From Qiania dongpingensis (GTDB lineage Bacteria > Bacillota > Clostridia > Lachnospirales > Lachnospiraceae), in assembly GCF_014337195.1 (NCBI RefSeq), contig NZ_CP060634.1:3020833-3084832 (forward strand): a stretch of 64,000 nucleotides of DNA. The letters are read 5' to 3'. Shown here piece by piece: positions 28,105-36,978 of this stretch. Positions within the stretch are counted from its first letter, which is position 1, and each line of letters starts with the position of its first letter. Below the pieces are notes generated by a model. The model was given only the letters and a program-made list of their open reading frames with translations. It was not told the origin of the DNA and did no database searches. A program made the translations under genes and the position numbers.

Positions 28105-28476
28105 ATGGCAAAAGAGTTTGAAGGCGGCTGTGCGGAGGATTGCGGTACCTGCGGCTGTGACTGCGGTCATGACCATATTCATGAGGGTGAGGATGGACAG
28201 ATGACCGTCACCCTGACACTGGAAGACGATTCTCAGCTGGAATGTATCGTTTTGACGACCTTTGAGGCTGCCGGAAAGGATTACATCGCGCTGCTTCCTA
28301 CGAATCCGCCGGAAGGAGAAGAGGGCGAAGTTTATTTATACCGTTTTGTAACGGGAGAAAATGGCGAGCCCGATCTTCAGAATATTGAGGATGATGAAGA
28401 GTACGAAGCGGTGGCTGAAGCATTTGATGAAATTCTGGATTCCGCTGAATTTGACGAGATGGATGAAGAAGAATGA
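28105..28476 (+). CDS. DUF1292 family protein
   Basis: 123 residues, strongly acidic. The core MTVTLTLEDDSQLECIVLTT and DYIALLP is the DUF1292 pattern. The N-terminus adds a short cysteine/histidine-rich segment (CAEDCGTCGCDCGHDHIH) that looks able to bind metal. Relatives often lie beside the Holliday-junction resolvase yqgF; here it stands alone before its terminator. Function unknown. Confidence 0.85.
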   Translation: MAKEFEGGCAEDCGTCGCDCGHDHIHEGEDGQMTVTLTLEDDSQLECIVLTTFEAAGKDYIALLPTNPPEGEEGEVYLYRFVTGENGEPDLQNIEDDEEYEAVAEAFDEILDSAEFDEMDEEE

Positions 28477-28500
28477 TCATTGTGCATTGCCCATAAATAA

Positions 28501-28530
28501 AACCGGCGGAATGTGTTCCGCCGGTTTTTT
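28501..28530. terminator. Terminator after the DUF1292 gene
   Basis: AACCGGCGGAA and TTCCGCCGGTT form a perfect 11-bp stem with a TGTG loop and a T6 tail. It also lies at the end of the convergent ychF. Confidence 0.92.
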
Positions 28531-28549
28531 GGTCTCGATTTTTGCCTGA

Positions 28550-29647
28550 TCAGACGTTGAAACGGAACAAGATCACGTCGCCGTCTTTTACCACGTATTC
28601 TTTCCCTTCCAGTCCCACAAGTCCCTTTTCTTTTGCAGCGGCGTAGCTTCCTGCGTCCAGAAGGTCCTGATAGTTGACGACCTCCGCACGTATGAAACCG
28701 CGCTCGAAATCCGTATGGATCTTTCCTGCGGCAGCAGGAGCCTTGGTCCCTTTCTTAATAGTCCAGGCTCTGGTCTCCTGTTCCCCGGCAGTCAGATAGC
28801 TGATCAGGCCGAGCAGCTTATAGCTGGCCTTTATGAGCTTGTCCAGACCGGACTCTTTTAAGCCTAAATCCTCCAGGAACATCTTCTTTTCATCGTCTTC
28901 CAGTTCGGCAATCTCCTGTTCTATCTGGGCGCAGATCACAAAAACCTCGCTGCCCTGTCCTGCGGCGAACTGGCGGACTTCTCTTACATAAGGATTGTTC
29001 TCACCGTCATCTGCCAGATCGTCCTCGGCTACATTTGCGGCAAAGATGACCGGTTTTGCGGTCAGAAGGTTCAGGGAGTGTAAAAAAGCCTCCTCATCCT
29101 CATCATCTGTTTCATAGGTGATGGCCAGATTTCCGTCTTCCAGGTAAGCTTTCATGGACTTAAGGGCGGTCAGCTCCTTTGCCAGGGTTTTGTCGTTAAA
29201 CGCTCCCTTGGAAGTCTTGGCGATCCGGCGTTCCAGAATCTCCAGGTCAGAGAAGATGAGCTCCAGGTTTATGGTTTCAATGTCCCTGAGGGGATCTATG
29301 CTTCCGTCCACATGGACGATATTGTCGTTCTGAAAGCAGCGGACCACATGGACGATGGCATCCACCTCGCGGATGTTGGCTAAAAACTGGTTGCCAAGTC
29401 CCTCTCCTTTGGACGCGCCCTTTACCAGGCCGGCGATGTCCACAAACTCAATGACGGCGGGAGTTATCTTCCTGGAGGTGTACATATCGGCCAGAAGCCC
29501 GAGACGGAAGTCCGGAACGGCTACTACGCCGACATTGGGGTCTATGGTGCAGAACGGATAGTTGGCGGATTCGGCGCCTGCTTTCGTCAGTGAATTGAAT
29601 AATGTGCTTTTCCCGACATTGGGCAAGCCTACGATACCTAATTTCAT
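28550..29647 (-). CDS. ychF: YchF/OLA1-family ATPase
   Basis: 365 residues. Obg-like P-loop NTPase: G1 [10 protein letters not shown]3 [16 protein letters not shown], and the altered G4 NVAE that explains the family's preference for ATP over GTP. A coiled coil interrupts the G domain ([13 protein letters not shown]) and a TGS domain closes the protein (about 280-365). YchF binds ribosomes and is linked to redox and stress response. AGGAGG precedes the ATG on the minus strand. Confidence 0.96.
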   Translation of the reverse strand: MKLGIVGLPNVGKSTLFNSLTKAGAESANYPFCTIDPNVGVVAVPDFRLGLLADMYTSRKITPAVIEFVDIAGLVKGASKGEGLGNQFLANIREVDAIVHVVRCFQNDNIVHVDGSIDPLRDIETINLELIFSDLEILERRIAKTSKGAFNDKTLAKELTALKSMKAYLEDGNLAITYETDDEDEEAFLHSLNLLTAKPVIFAANVAEDDLADDGENNPYVREVRQFAAGQGSEVFVICAQIEQEIAELEDDEKKMFLEDLGLKESGLDKLIKASYKLLGLISYLTAGEQETRAWTIKKGTKAPAAAGKIHTDFERGFIRAEVVNYQDLLDAGSYAAAKEKGLVGLEGKEYVVKDGDVILFRFNV

Positions 29648-29850
29648 GGAAAACCTCCTAATAATACGGCAATTTTAACGTCAAACTCGTATAAGTGTAT
29701 CACACTTTGAGAAAAAAGGAAAGCAGGTGGAGGCTGTCGAAAAAGGCAGAAAAAGGCGTCTTAATCCATTTGATTTTTGGCGAAAAAAAGATTAAAATGG
29801 CTAATAGAAGCGAAGGAGGCCAGGAATGAAATAGAGGAATCAGAGGGGTT

Positions 29851-29997
29851 ATGGATTTAAAAGAAAAAATAGAGCGAATCAGAAGTGAGCTGGGGGAGGC
29901 TATTGAGCGGAAGGATGCGCCTGACAGAATTCTGCACCTGAGTAGGAAGCTTGATTTGCTTATCGAACGGTACCTGGAGTATTCTGCAAAAAAGTAA
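29851..29997 (+). CDS. Spo0E-like aspartyl-phosphate phosphatase (small protein)
   Basis: 48 residues. Two predicted helices, the second with LSRKLDLLIERYL, which matches the Spo0E-family pattern SxxLDxLI. Spo0E proteins dephosphorylate Spo0A~P and delay sporulation. ATG 29851 follows AGAGGGG closely. It has its own terminator (30031). Its small size makes it easy to miss. Clostridial Spo0E-like proteins are usually of about this length. The rest of the gap to ychF (29648-29850) shows no gene. Confidence 0.75.
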   Translation: MDLKEKIERIRSELGEAIERKDAPDRILHLSRKLDLLIERYLEYSAKK

Positions 29998-30030
29998 TGT
30001 ATTATGTGAAACATATACGAAAGAGGAAGA

Positions 30031-30056
30031 AGACTTGGAAACAAGTCTTTTTTTAT
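30031..30056 (+). terminator. Terminator of the Spo0E-like gene
   Basis: AGACTTG (30031-30037), loop GAAA, CAAGTCT (30042-30048), then a T-run to 30054. Confidence 0.85.
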
Positions 30057-30096
30057 TTCAATAGGAATATACGCCTGAAAAAAATCATAATCCCTC

Positions 30097-30169
30097 TTGC
30101 TATTTCCCCTTAAATGGCTTAAAATAATATCAAGTGGTTAAAAAGTGGGTTAAAATGGTGGAAAGTGGT
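30097..30169 (+). promoter_or_regulatory. mraZ promoter and MraZ-box cluster
   Basis: TTGCTA (30097-30102), 17-nt spacer, TAAAAT (30120-30125) make a promoter with its start near 30132. Directly downstream lie GTGG repeats: CAAGTGGT (30131), AAAGTGGG (30142), TGGTGG (30156) and AAAGTGGT (30162). AAAGTGG is the MraZ-binding box known from Mollicutes, and GTGG/TGGG-type repeats are bound by MraZ in other bacteria. Autoregulation of the whole cluster is likely. Confidence 0.72.
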
Positions 30170-30195
30170 AGATTTGTTTGGATTAGGTGGCACAG

Positions 30196-30630
30196 ATGAT
30201 GAATCAGTTTATGGGTGAATACAATCATACGATGGACGCAAAAGGGCGTCTGATCGTTCCCGCCAGGTTTCGAGAAGCCGGTGGGGACAAGTTCATCGTG
30301 ACCAAAGGTCTGGATGGGTGCCTGTTTGTATTCACAGAAGAAAAATGGGATTCTGTTGTCTCCAGCATGGAAAATCTGCCGGTTACCCAGGGAAAAGCCA
30401 GAAAATTCGCCAGGTTCCTCATGGGCGGCGCCGGTGAGTGCGAGGTGGATAAGCAGGGGAGGATATTGATTCCCAATAACCTGAGAGCTTATGCACATCT
30501 GGAAAAGGATGTAGTCTTAGTGGGCGTTGGAAGCCGGGTAGAGATCTGGAACCGTGATACATGGGAAGAGGCCAACGTATACGATGAGATTGAGGAAATC
30601 GCGGAAGATTTGGAAGAACTGAGGTTTTAA
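30196..30630 (+). CDS. mraZ: Transcriptional regulator MraZ
   Basis: 144 residues from ATG 30196; GTG 30187 and ATG 30199 are also in frame, and AGGTGG lies just upstream. Two SpoVT/AbrB-like repeats: [20 protein letters not shown] and then [18 protein letters not shown]. MraZ forms a ring and binds repeats in front of its own operon. First gene of the dcw cluster; rsmH begins 3 nt after its stop. Confidence 0.95.
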   Translation: MMNQFMGEYNHTMDAKGRLIVPARFREAGGDKFIVTKGLDGCLFVFTEEKWDSVVSSMENLPVTQGKARKFARFLMGGAGECEVDKQGRILIPNNLRAYAHLEKDVVLVGVGSRVEIWNRDTWEEANVYDEIEEIAEDLEELRF

Positions 30631-30632
30631 CC

Positions 30633-31568
30633 ATGGGATTTGAACACAGATCAGTGTTGTTGGACGAAACGATAAAATATCTGAACATCAGGCCGGACGG
30701 AATCTATGTGGACGGCACACTGGGCGGAGGCGGACATGCCTTCGAGGTGTGCAGGAGGCTGGGACCTGCCGGCAGGTACATAGGAATCGATCAGGATGCG
30801 GCCGCCATAGAAGCGGCCTCAGAGCGGCTTAGGCCTTTTGAAGAACAAGTGACCATCGTACGGAACAATTACGAGAATATGGATGCGGTACTCAAAGAGC
30901 TGGGAACCGGATGTGTGGACGGGATTTTGCTGGATTTGGGGGTTTCTTCCTATCAGCTGGATACTCTGGAACGGGGATTTTCCTATAAAGAGGATACCGT
31001 GCTGGACATGCGGATGGACCAGCGTCAGGCGGTTACGGCAAAGGATATCGTGAACGATTACAGTGAATCCGATCTGTACCGGATTATCCGGGATTACGGA
31101 GAAGATAAATTCGCGCAGAATATTGCCAAGCATATCGTGGCGGCGAGGCAAAAAGAAGAAATCCGCACCACCGGACAGCTGGTGGAGATCATCAAAGCAG
31201 CGATACCGGCAAAGGTGAGAATGGCAGGCGGCCATCCGGCCAAGAAGACATTTCAGGCCATCCGGATCGAGCTCAATCATGAGCTGGATGTATTGAGCCG
31301 GTCCATCGACCGGATGATTTCACTTTTAAAGCCTGGCGGAAGATTTTGTATCATCACATTTCATTCCCTGGAAGACAGGATTGTAAAAAACGGATTTCGG
31401 AAAAATGAAAATCCTTGTACCTGTCCTCCGAATTTTCCCATATGTGTGTGTGGAAACAAAAGCAAAGGAAAAGTGATCACGAAGAAACCGGTTCTTCCCT
31501 GTGAGGAGGAGCTTTTAGATAACAGGCGGGCGAAAAGCGCCAAGCTTCGGGTTTTTGAGAGGGCATAG
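30633..31568 (+). CDS. rsmH: 16S rRNA (cytosine(1402)-N4)-methyltransferase
   Basis: 311 residues. SAM-binding motif [14 protein letters not shown], then [11 protein letters not shown] and the conserved [32 protein letters not shown]. It methylates C1402 in the ribosomal P site. Start is tightly coupled to mraZ. Cysteine-rich [13 protein letters not shown] near the C-terminus is usual in clostridial members. Confidence 0.96.
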   Translation: MGFEHRSVLLDETIKYLNIRPDGIYVDGTLGGGGHAFEVCRRLGPAGRYIGIDQDAAAIEAASERLRPFEEQVTIVRNNYENMDAVLKELGTGCVDGILLDLGVSSYQLDTLERGFSYKEDTVLDMRMDQRQAVTAKDIVNDYSESDLYRIIRDYGEDKFAQNIAKHIVAARQKEEIRTTGQLVEIIKAAIPAKVRMAGGHPAKKTFQAIRIELNHELDVLSRSIDRMISLLKPGGRFCIITFHSLEDRIVKNGFRKNENPCTCPPNFPICVCGNKSKGKVITKKPVLPCEEELLDNRRAKSAKLRVFERA

Positions 31569-31609
31569 GTTCCATATGGAGCGGACATGCCCCGGGGAGG
31601 AATTAAAAA

Positions 31610-32134
31610 ATGGCGGCAAATGGCAGACAGAAAAGGAAGAACGCGGACTCATACAGAGGACGCTTGGGCAGACAGTATGACAGAAAACCGTATTTGTATA
31701 CGGAGATTGACGGAAATACAGCAAGACAGCTGGAGGAGCAGGAATTTTACGTTCCCGATGACAGACGGGCGGAGGAAGTCCGAAGATCCAGAAGAAACAG
31801 GGAGAAAGCGCTGCAGATGAGTCCTGCATATGTCATGTTTCTTACCATGGCTTGTGTGGCGGTACTTGCAGTTTGTGTGAATTATCTGAAAGTGCAGGCT
31901 TCCATCAGAACCAGGATCACCAATATCGAGGAGATGGAGGCGAACCTGGAGGAACTTAGGGATATTAATGAGGCCACACAGTCCAGGATAGCGGTAGCTT
32001 CCGATATCCATCAGATATATAAAACAGCTACGGAAGAACTGGGTATGGTATATCCGGATGACAGCCAGGTGATCTATTACGACAGAACAGAAAGTGAGTA
32101 CGTACAGCAATATGAAGACATCCCCAGAGAATAG
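31610..32134 (+). CDS. FtsL-like cell-division protein
   Basis: 174 residues. A basic cytoplasmic N-terminus of about 70 residues, one membrane helix (72-93), then an extracytoplasmic coiled coil (about 97-130) and a short tail ending in GMVYPDDSQVIYYD. This topology and its location between rsmH and a division PBP identify it as FtsL-like, a partner of DivIB and DivIC in the divisome. Sequence alone is too variable to prove homology. The end overlaps the start of the PBP gene. Confidence 0.8.
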   Translation: MAANGRQKRKNADSYRGRLGRQYDRKPYLYTEIDGNTARQLEEQEFYVPDDRRAEEVRRSRRNREKALQMSPAYVMFLTMACVAVLAVCVNYLKVQASIRTRITNIEEMEANLEELRDINEATQSRIAVASDIHQIYKTATEELGMVYPDDSQVIYYDRTESEYVQQYEDIPRE

Positions 32135-34124
32135 ACGCGGCCGGTCGGGCCGTCCCAAAAGGACTCCTAAGGTTTTCCAAAAATATATGAAACAAAAGCT
32201 GGCGCTCACCTTTATCCTGGTGGCGCTGGTTTTATTTGGGCTGGCCATTGCCGTCGGCATTATCGGCAAACAGAAGGGCGGAGATTACGGCAGGACCGTT
32301 TTGGCACAGCAGACCTATACGGCGGATACGATTCCGTTCAAAAGAGGAGAGATCACGGACAGGAACGGTACGGTACTGGCCGCCAATGAGGCGGTATACA
32401 ACTTGATCCTGGATCCCTCTGTGATCACGGCGGATGAGAACATTACCGGCCCTACCCTTGACGCCCTGGCAGAATGTTATGGGTATGACAGGGCAGAATT
32501 GGAAAAGCTGATAAATGAAAATCCCAATAAGCGGTATATCCGGTATGAGAAGCGGATGAGCGAGGAAAAACGGGACAAATTCCTTGCGAAGGAAACGGAG
32601 ATCAATGAAAATCTAAAGATCAAGGATAAGATAGACGGTGTCTGGTTTGAAACGGAATACAAGCGGATCTATCCATATTCGTCTCTGGCCTGCGATCTGA
32701 TCGGCTTCGCGTCAGAAGACGGTTCCCTTGGAAGCTATGGTATGGAACAGTATTATAATGATACGCTGGCGGGAGTACCCGGAAGGAGATATGGATCCAT
32801 TAACGAGGACTCCGACGCGGAACAGGTGACGCGGGATGCGGTGGACGGCAATACGGTGGTGTCGACCATCGATGTGAATCTCCAGTCCATCGTAGAAAAT
32901 CAGATCAAGCTGTTTAATGAAAAAATCGGTTCCAAAAATACGGCGGTGATCGTGATGAATCCCAATAACGGTGAGGTCCTGGCCATGGCTTCCTATCCGT
33001 ATTTTGATCTGAACAATCCGTCTGATATGACCGTGAGCGGCTATTATACTCAGGAGCAGATCGACGCCATGAGTGAGGACGAGCGGACTGACGCCCAAAA
33101 TGAGATATGGAAGAATTTCATCACTCAGACCACCTATGAGCCCGGCTCCACAGCGAAGCCATTGACGATCGCGGCGGGACTGGAAGAGGGCAGCCTGAAG
33201 ACGACGGATACTTATATGTGTGACGGCGGGGAGGATATCGCCGGAGGCGGCAGGATCAACTGCCATAAATTATCCGGTCATGGTCAGCTCGACGTAAAAG
33301 GGGCTATTGTGGAATCCTGCAATGATGCGCTGATGCATATCGGATGGCAGATTGGGAAGGATACCTTCTGCAAATATCAGCCGATATTCGGACTGGGCGA
33401 CCGGACAGGAATCGATCTTCCGGGAGAAGAATACGGTATTCTGAAAAACAAGGAAGACATGTCGGATATCGACTTGGCGACCAACTCTTTCGGTCAGAAC
33501 TTCAACGTGACAGTGATTCAGATGGCCGCTGCATATTGTTCCGTGATCAATGGAGGGAGCTATTATACCCCTCATGTAGTCAGGGAGATACTGAGTCCGG
33601 AAGGCTCAGTCGTGGAAAGTAAAGAAAAGACGCTGGTCCGTGAGACGGTCAGCGAGAGCACTTCCGATTTTCTGAAGACAGCGATGCTGGCCATGGTGGA
33701 TGAACAGACCACGTATTCTACGGTAGTGCCTGGATACGAAATAGGCGGAAAAACAGGTACGGCAGAAAAGCAGCCCCGTAGTGAAAAAAAGTATGCGGTT
33801 TCTTTCTGCAGCTTTGTTCCGGCCAGCAATCCGGAATATTTTATGATGGTGGTGATCGATGAGCCGAATGTGGAGAATCAGTCGGCGGGCGGTCATGCCA
33901 CGACGCTGACTCATGATCTGTGGGTGGACATCCTCCCCTATCTGAATCTGTTCCCCACACGGAGCACAGGAGAGGAAGAAGAAACGACTACGGAATCCCC
34001 TCTTCAGGAGCCGAACGAAGCAGAAACACAAGGAGAGAATCCGGAAGGAGAGGCGCCCCAGGAGGAGCCGCGGGGAGACGAGAACGGATATGAGGCAGGA
34101 ATGTTTCAGGGTGGAATCGAATAG
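32112..34124 (+). CDS. Class B penicillin-binding protein (division transpeptidase, PBP2B/FtsI-like)
   Basis: About 670 residues from ATG 32112; GTG 32094 is also in frame and neither has a strong ribosome site. One membrane anchor (about 30-52), a PBP dimerisation domain, then the transpeptidase: SxxK as STAK (Ser346, Lys349), SxN as SCN, KTG as KTGTAEK (547-549), all intact. A glutamate-rich tail of about 60 residues follows. It cross-links septal peptidoglycan. Overlaps ftsL by 23 nt and precedes a second class B PBP, the order pbpB-spoVD known from Bacillus. Confidence 0.93.
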   Translation: MKTSPENRRGRSGRPKRTPKVFQKYMKQKLALTFILVALVLFGLAIAVGIIGKQKGGDYGRTVLAQQTYTADTIPFKRGEITDRNGTVLAANEAVYNLILDPSVITADENITGPTLDALAECYGYDRAELEKLINENPNKRYIRYEKRMSEEKRDKFLAKETEINENLKIKDKIDGVWFETEYKRIYPYSSLACDLIGFASEDGSLGSYGMEQYYNDTLAGVPGRRYGSINEDSDAEQVTRDAVDGNTVVSTIDVNLQSIVENQIKLFNEKIGSKNTAVIVMNPNNGEVLAMASYPYFDLNNPSDMTVSGYYTQEQIDAMSEDERTDAQNEIWKNFITQTTYEPGSTAKPLTIAAGLEEGSLKTTDTYMCDGGEDIAGGGRINCHKLSGHGQLDVKGAIVESCNDALMHIGWQIGKDTFCKYQPIFGLGDRTGIDLPGEEYGILKNKEDMSDIDLATNSFGQNFNVTVIQMAAAYCSVINGGSYYTPHVVREILSPEGSVVESKEKTLVRETVSESTSDFLKTAMLAMVDEQTTYSTVVPGYEIGGKTGTAEKQPRSEKKYAVSFCSFVPASNPEYFMMVVIDEPNVENQSAGGHATTLTHDLWVDILPYLNLFPTRSTGEEEETTTESPLQEPNEAETQGENPEGEAPQEEPRGDENGYEAGMFQGGIE

Positions 34125-34153
34125 GCTGTAATAAAAGCCTGGGAGGGAACCTC

Positions 34154-35908
34154 ATGGTTCCAAACTATACCTTTCACCGCAGAAAAATCTTGATCATGTT
34201 TGTCACATGTTTGGCAGGTTTTGGAATATTAATGGGCAGGCTGGGATATCTGATGCTATTTCAGTCTGCTCATTATACGGCTTTGGCTCAGGAACTTCAT
34301 GAACGGGAACGCTCCATCAAGGCGGCCAGAGGGCGGATCTATGATGCCAACGGCACCATCATCGCCGACAACAAGACCGTATGTACCGTATCGGTGATCC
34401 ATAACCAGATAACAGACGCTGAGGAAGTGATAGCGGTACTTTCTGAAAAACTGGAGGTTTCCGCGGATACGGTGCGGGAAAAGGTGGAAAAATACAGTTC
34501 CAGGGAGATCATCAAATCCAATGTGGATAAATCCATTGGAGACGCCGTGCGGGCGTGCGATCTCGACGGGGTCAAGGTGGACGAGGATTACAAGCGTTAT
34601 TATCCCTTTGGAAGCCTGGCTTCCAAGGTTCTTGGATTTACCGGGGGAGATAATCAGGGAATCATCGGGCTGGAGGTCATGTATGAGGATTATCTGAAGG
34701 GGGAAAATGGGACCATTCTGACACAGACCGATGCCAGAGGTGTGGAAATCGACACGGCAGCTGAAAACCGGATCGAGCCGGTAGACGGGTGCAGCCTTTA
34801 CCTGAGCCTGGATGTGAATATTCAAAAATATGCGGAGCAGGCGGCGCTTAAGGTCATGGAACAAAAGAATGCAAAAAAAGTATCCATGATCATCATGAAT
34901 CCACAAAACGGGGAGATCATGGCCATGGTCAATGTACCGGAATTTGACCTGAACGATCCGTTTACGCTGAATTATCAAATGGATGCGTCTGCCACTGACG
35001 AAGAATATCAGGATCTTCTCAATAAGATGTGGAGAAATTCCTGTATCAATGATACCTATGAACCCGGCTCCACATTTAAGATCATTACGGCCGCGGCGGG
35101 TCTCGAAGAAGGCGTAGTATCCCTCACCGATAATTTTTATTGCCCCGGATATAAAGTAGTGGAGGACAGAAGGATCCACTGCCATAAGGTTGCCGGGCAC
35201 GGGGCTGAGAATTTCCTCCAGGGAGCGATGAATTCCTGCAATCCGGTCTTTATTGAAGTGGGGCTTAGGCTGGGAGTCACCAATACGTATAAGTATTTTA
35301 ACCAGTTCGGCCTGCTGGGCAGGACGGGGATCGATCTGCCGGGAGAAGCCGGGACTATTATGCACAAGCAGGATAATATGGGAGAAGTGGAGCTGGCGAC
35401 AGTTTCCTTCGGCCAGTCATTCCAGATTACACCGATGCAGCTTATCACTACGGCCAGCTCCATCATAAACGGCGGGACCAGGATAACCCCGCATTTCGGT
35501 GTGGAGGTTCAAAACAGCGAGGGAACCGTCATTGAGAAGCTGTCCTATGACACTACGGAACATATTGTGTCTGAGGAGACCAGTGAGACCATGCGCTATA
35601 TTTTGGAGCAGGTAGTAGCAGAAGGCACCGGCCACAGAGCTTATCTGGAGGGATATAGGATCGGCGGAAAAACGGCGACTTCAGAGAAGCTTCCCAGGAG
35701 TGAGAACAAGTACATTTCCTCATTTATCGGTTTTGCTCCTGCGGATAATCCCCAGGTGATCGCTCTGATCACCATAGATGAACCAGAGGGAATCTATTAC
35801 GGCGGAACCATCGCAGCGCCTGTGGTGGCCGATGTATTTGACAACATCCTGCCGTATCTTGGAATTGAGCGGGAAGCCGTAACCGAGGAAGAAACCGCAG
35901 AAAATTAG
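34154..35908 (+). CDS. Class B penicillin-binding protein, SpoVD-like, with KTA instead of KTG
   Basis: 584 residues. Membrane anchor about 12-33, dimerisation domain, transpeptidase with STFK (Ser306, Lys309) and SCN intact. The third motif reads GGKTATSEKLPR: Lys506-Thr507-Ala508, alanine replacing the usual glycine. No PASTA domains at the C-terminus, unlike Bacillus SpoVD. By position (second PBP before mraY) it corresponds to SpoVD, the spore-cortex transpeptidase. Activity or beta-lactam affinity may be altered by the KTA change; the rest of the fold is well kept. Confidence 0.9.
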   Translation: MVPNYTFHRRKILIMFVTCLAGFGILMGRLGYLMLFQSAHYTALAQELHERERSIKAARGRIYDANGTIIADNKTVCTVSVIHNQITDAEEVIAVLSEKLEVSADTVREKVEKYSSREIIKSNVDKSIGDAVRACDLDGVKVDEDYKRYYPFGSLASKVLGFTGGDNQGIIGLEVMYEDYLKGENGTILTQTDARGVEIDTAAENRIEPVDGCSLYLSLDVNIQKYAEQAALKVMEQKNAKKVSMIIMNPQNGEIMAMVNVPEFDLNDPFTLNYQMDASATDEEYQDLLNKMWRNSCINDTYEPGSTFKIITAAAGLEEGVVSLTDNFYCPGYKVVEDRRIHCHKVAGHGAENFLQGAMNSCNPVFIEVGLRLGVTNTYKYFNQFGLLGRTGIDLPGEAGTIMHKQDNMGEVELATVSFGQSFQITPMQLITTASSIINGGTRITPHFGVEVQNSEGTVIEKLSYDTTEHIVSEETSETMRYILEQVVAEGTGHRAYLEGYRIGGKTATSEKLPRSENKYISSFIGFAPADNPQVIALITIDEPEGIYYGGTIAAPVVADVFDNILPYLGIEREAVTEEETAEN

Positions 35909-36006
35909 CGGCTATTAGAGGTTGATTCTTCATGGAAAAAGTCTTATACTGTAACAGTTGAGGATTTACCATACAACATGCAGACAAAGAATACAGGAGT
36001 GTCCAT

Positions 36007-36963
36007 ATGAAATATGCAGCAATTATTTCCGTATTGATTTCATTTGCCATCAGCGCGGTCCTGTGCCCAATTTTGATTCCTTTTCTGAGAAAGCTGAAAT
36101 TCGGCCAGACTATCCGGGAGGAGGGACCAAAGGGCCACGCGAAAAAATCAGGCACGCCTACCATGGGCGGACTGGCGATCATCATCAGCATATCGGTCAC
36201 CAGCCTGATTTTTGTAAAAGATTATCCAAAGATCATTCCGATCTTATTTACCACGGTAGGTTTTGGGATAGTGGGACTCCTGGATGATTTTATAAAAGTG
36301 GTCTTGAAGCGTTCTGAGGGCCTTAAACCGTATCAAAAGCTGGCCGGGCAGCTTTTAATCGCCGGTATACTGTGTTATTATCTTATGACCTCTGATGTGG
36401 TTTCCACGGCTATGATCATTCCTTTCACAGGAGGAAAGACCCTGGAGCTGGGCTGGTTTTTCGTTCCCGCATTTTTTATCATCGTTCTGGGCACAGACAA
36501 CGGCGTGAACCTGACGGACGGGCTGGACGGACTCTGCACGAGCGTGACCATTCTGGTGGCAGTTTTCTTTACCATTGTGTCCATGGGGGAAAAGAGCGGG
36601 ATTGATCCGATAACAGGGGCTGTGGTGGGCAGCCTTCTAGGTTTCCTTGTGTTTAACGCGTATCCGGCCAAGGTGTTCATGGGAGATACCGGTTCCCTGG
36701 CCCTCGGCGGGTTCGTAGCGTCTACTGCGTTCATGCTTCAAATGCCGATTTTTATCCTTTTGGTGGGATTCATATATTTTGTGGAAACGGTATCGGACAT
36801 TCTGCAGGTGGCATATTTTAAAAAGACTCATGGCAAGAGACTGTTCCGAATGGCGCCCATCCACCATCATTTTGAATTGGGCGGATGGTCAGAGACGAGG
36901 ATTGTGACGGTATTTTCCGCTGTGACTGCGATTCTTTGTCTGGTCGCTTATATGGCAATGTAG
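36007..36963 (+). CDS. mraY: Phospho-N-acetylmuramoyl-pentapeptide transferase
   Basis: 318 residues with ten membrane helices. Makes lipid I from UDP-MurNAc-pentapeptide and undecaprenyl phosphate. Key motifs: KSGTPTMGGL, LDDFIKV with the metal aspartates, NLTDGLDGL, and APIHHHFELGGW near the end. A lipid-carrier-facing start after GGAGTGTCCAT is a weak ribosome site. Next is murD after 15 nt. Confidence 0.96.
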   Translation: MKYAAIISVLISFAISAVLCPILIPFLRKLKFGQTIREEGPKGHAKKSGTPTMGGLAIIISISVTSLIFVKDYPKIIPILFTTVGFGIVGLLDDFIKVVLKRSEGLKPYQKLAGQLLIAGILCYYLMTSDVVSTAMIIPFTGGKTLELGWFFVPAFFIIVLGTDNGVNLTDGLDGLCTSVTILVAVFFTIVSMGEKSGIDPITGAVVGSLLGFLVFNAYPAKVFMGDTGSLALGGFVASTAFMLQMPIFILLVGFIYFVETVSDILQVAYFKKTHGKRLFRMAPIHHHFELGGWSETRIVTVFSAVTAILCLVAYMAM

Positions 36964-36978
36964 CGGAAAGGAAAAGAA

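Noticed and set aside
34256..35365. Long minus-strand open frame (369 codons) opposite the second PBP gene
   Set aside because: It is a shadow of the strongly supported plus-strand gene, with no ribosome site, no recognisable motifs and an odd composition. Other antisense frames, for example 6672-7478 and 1968-2624, were left out for the same reason.
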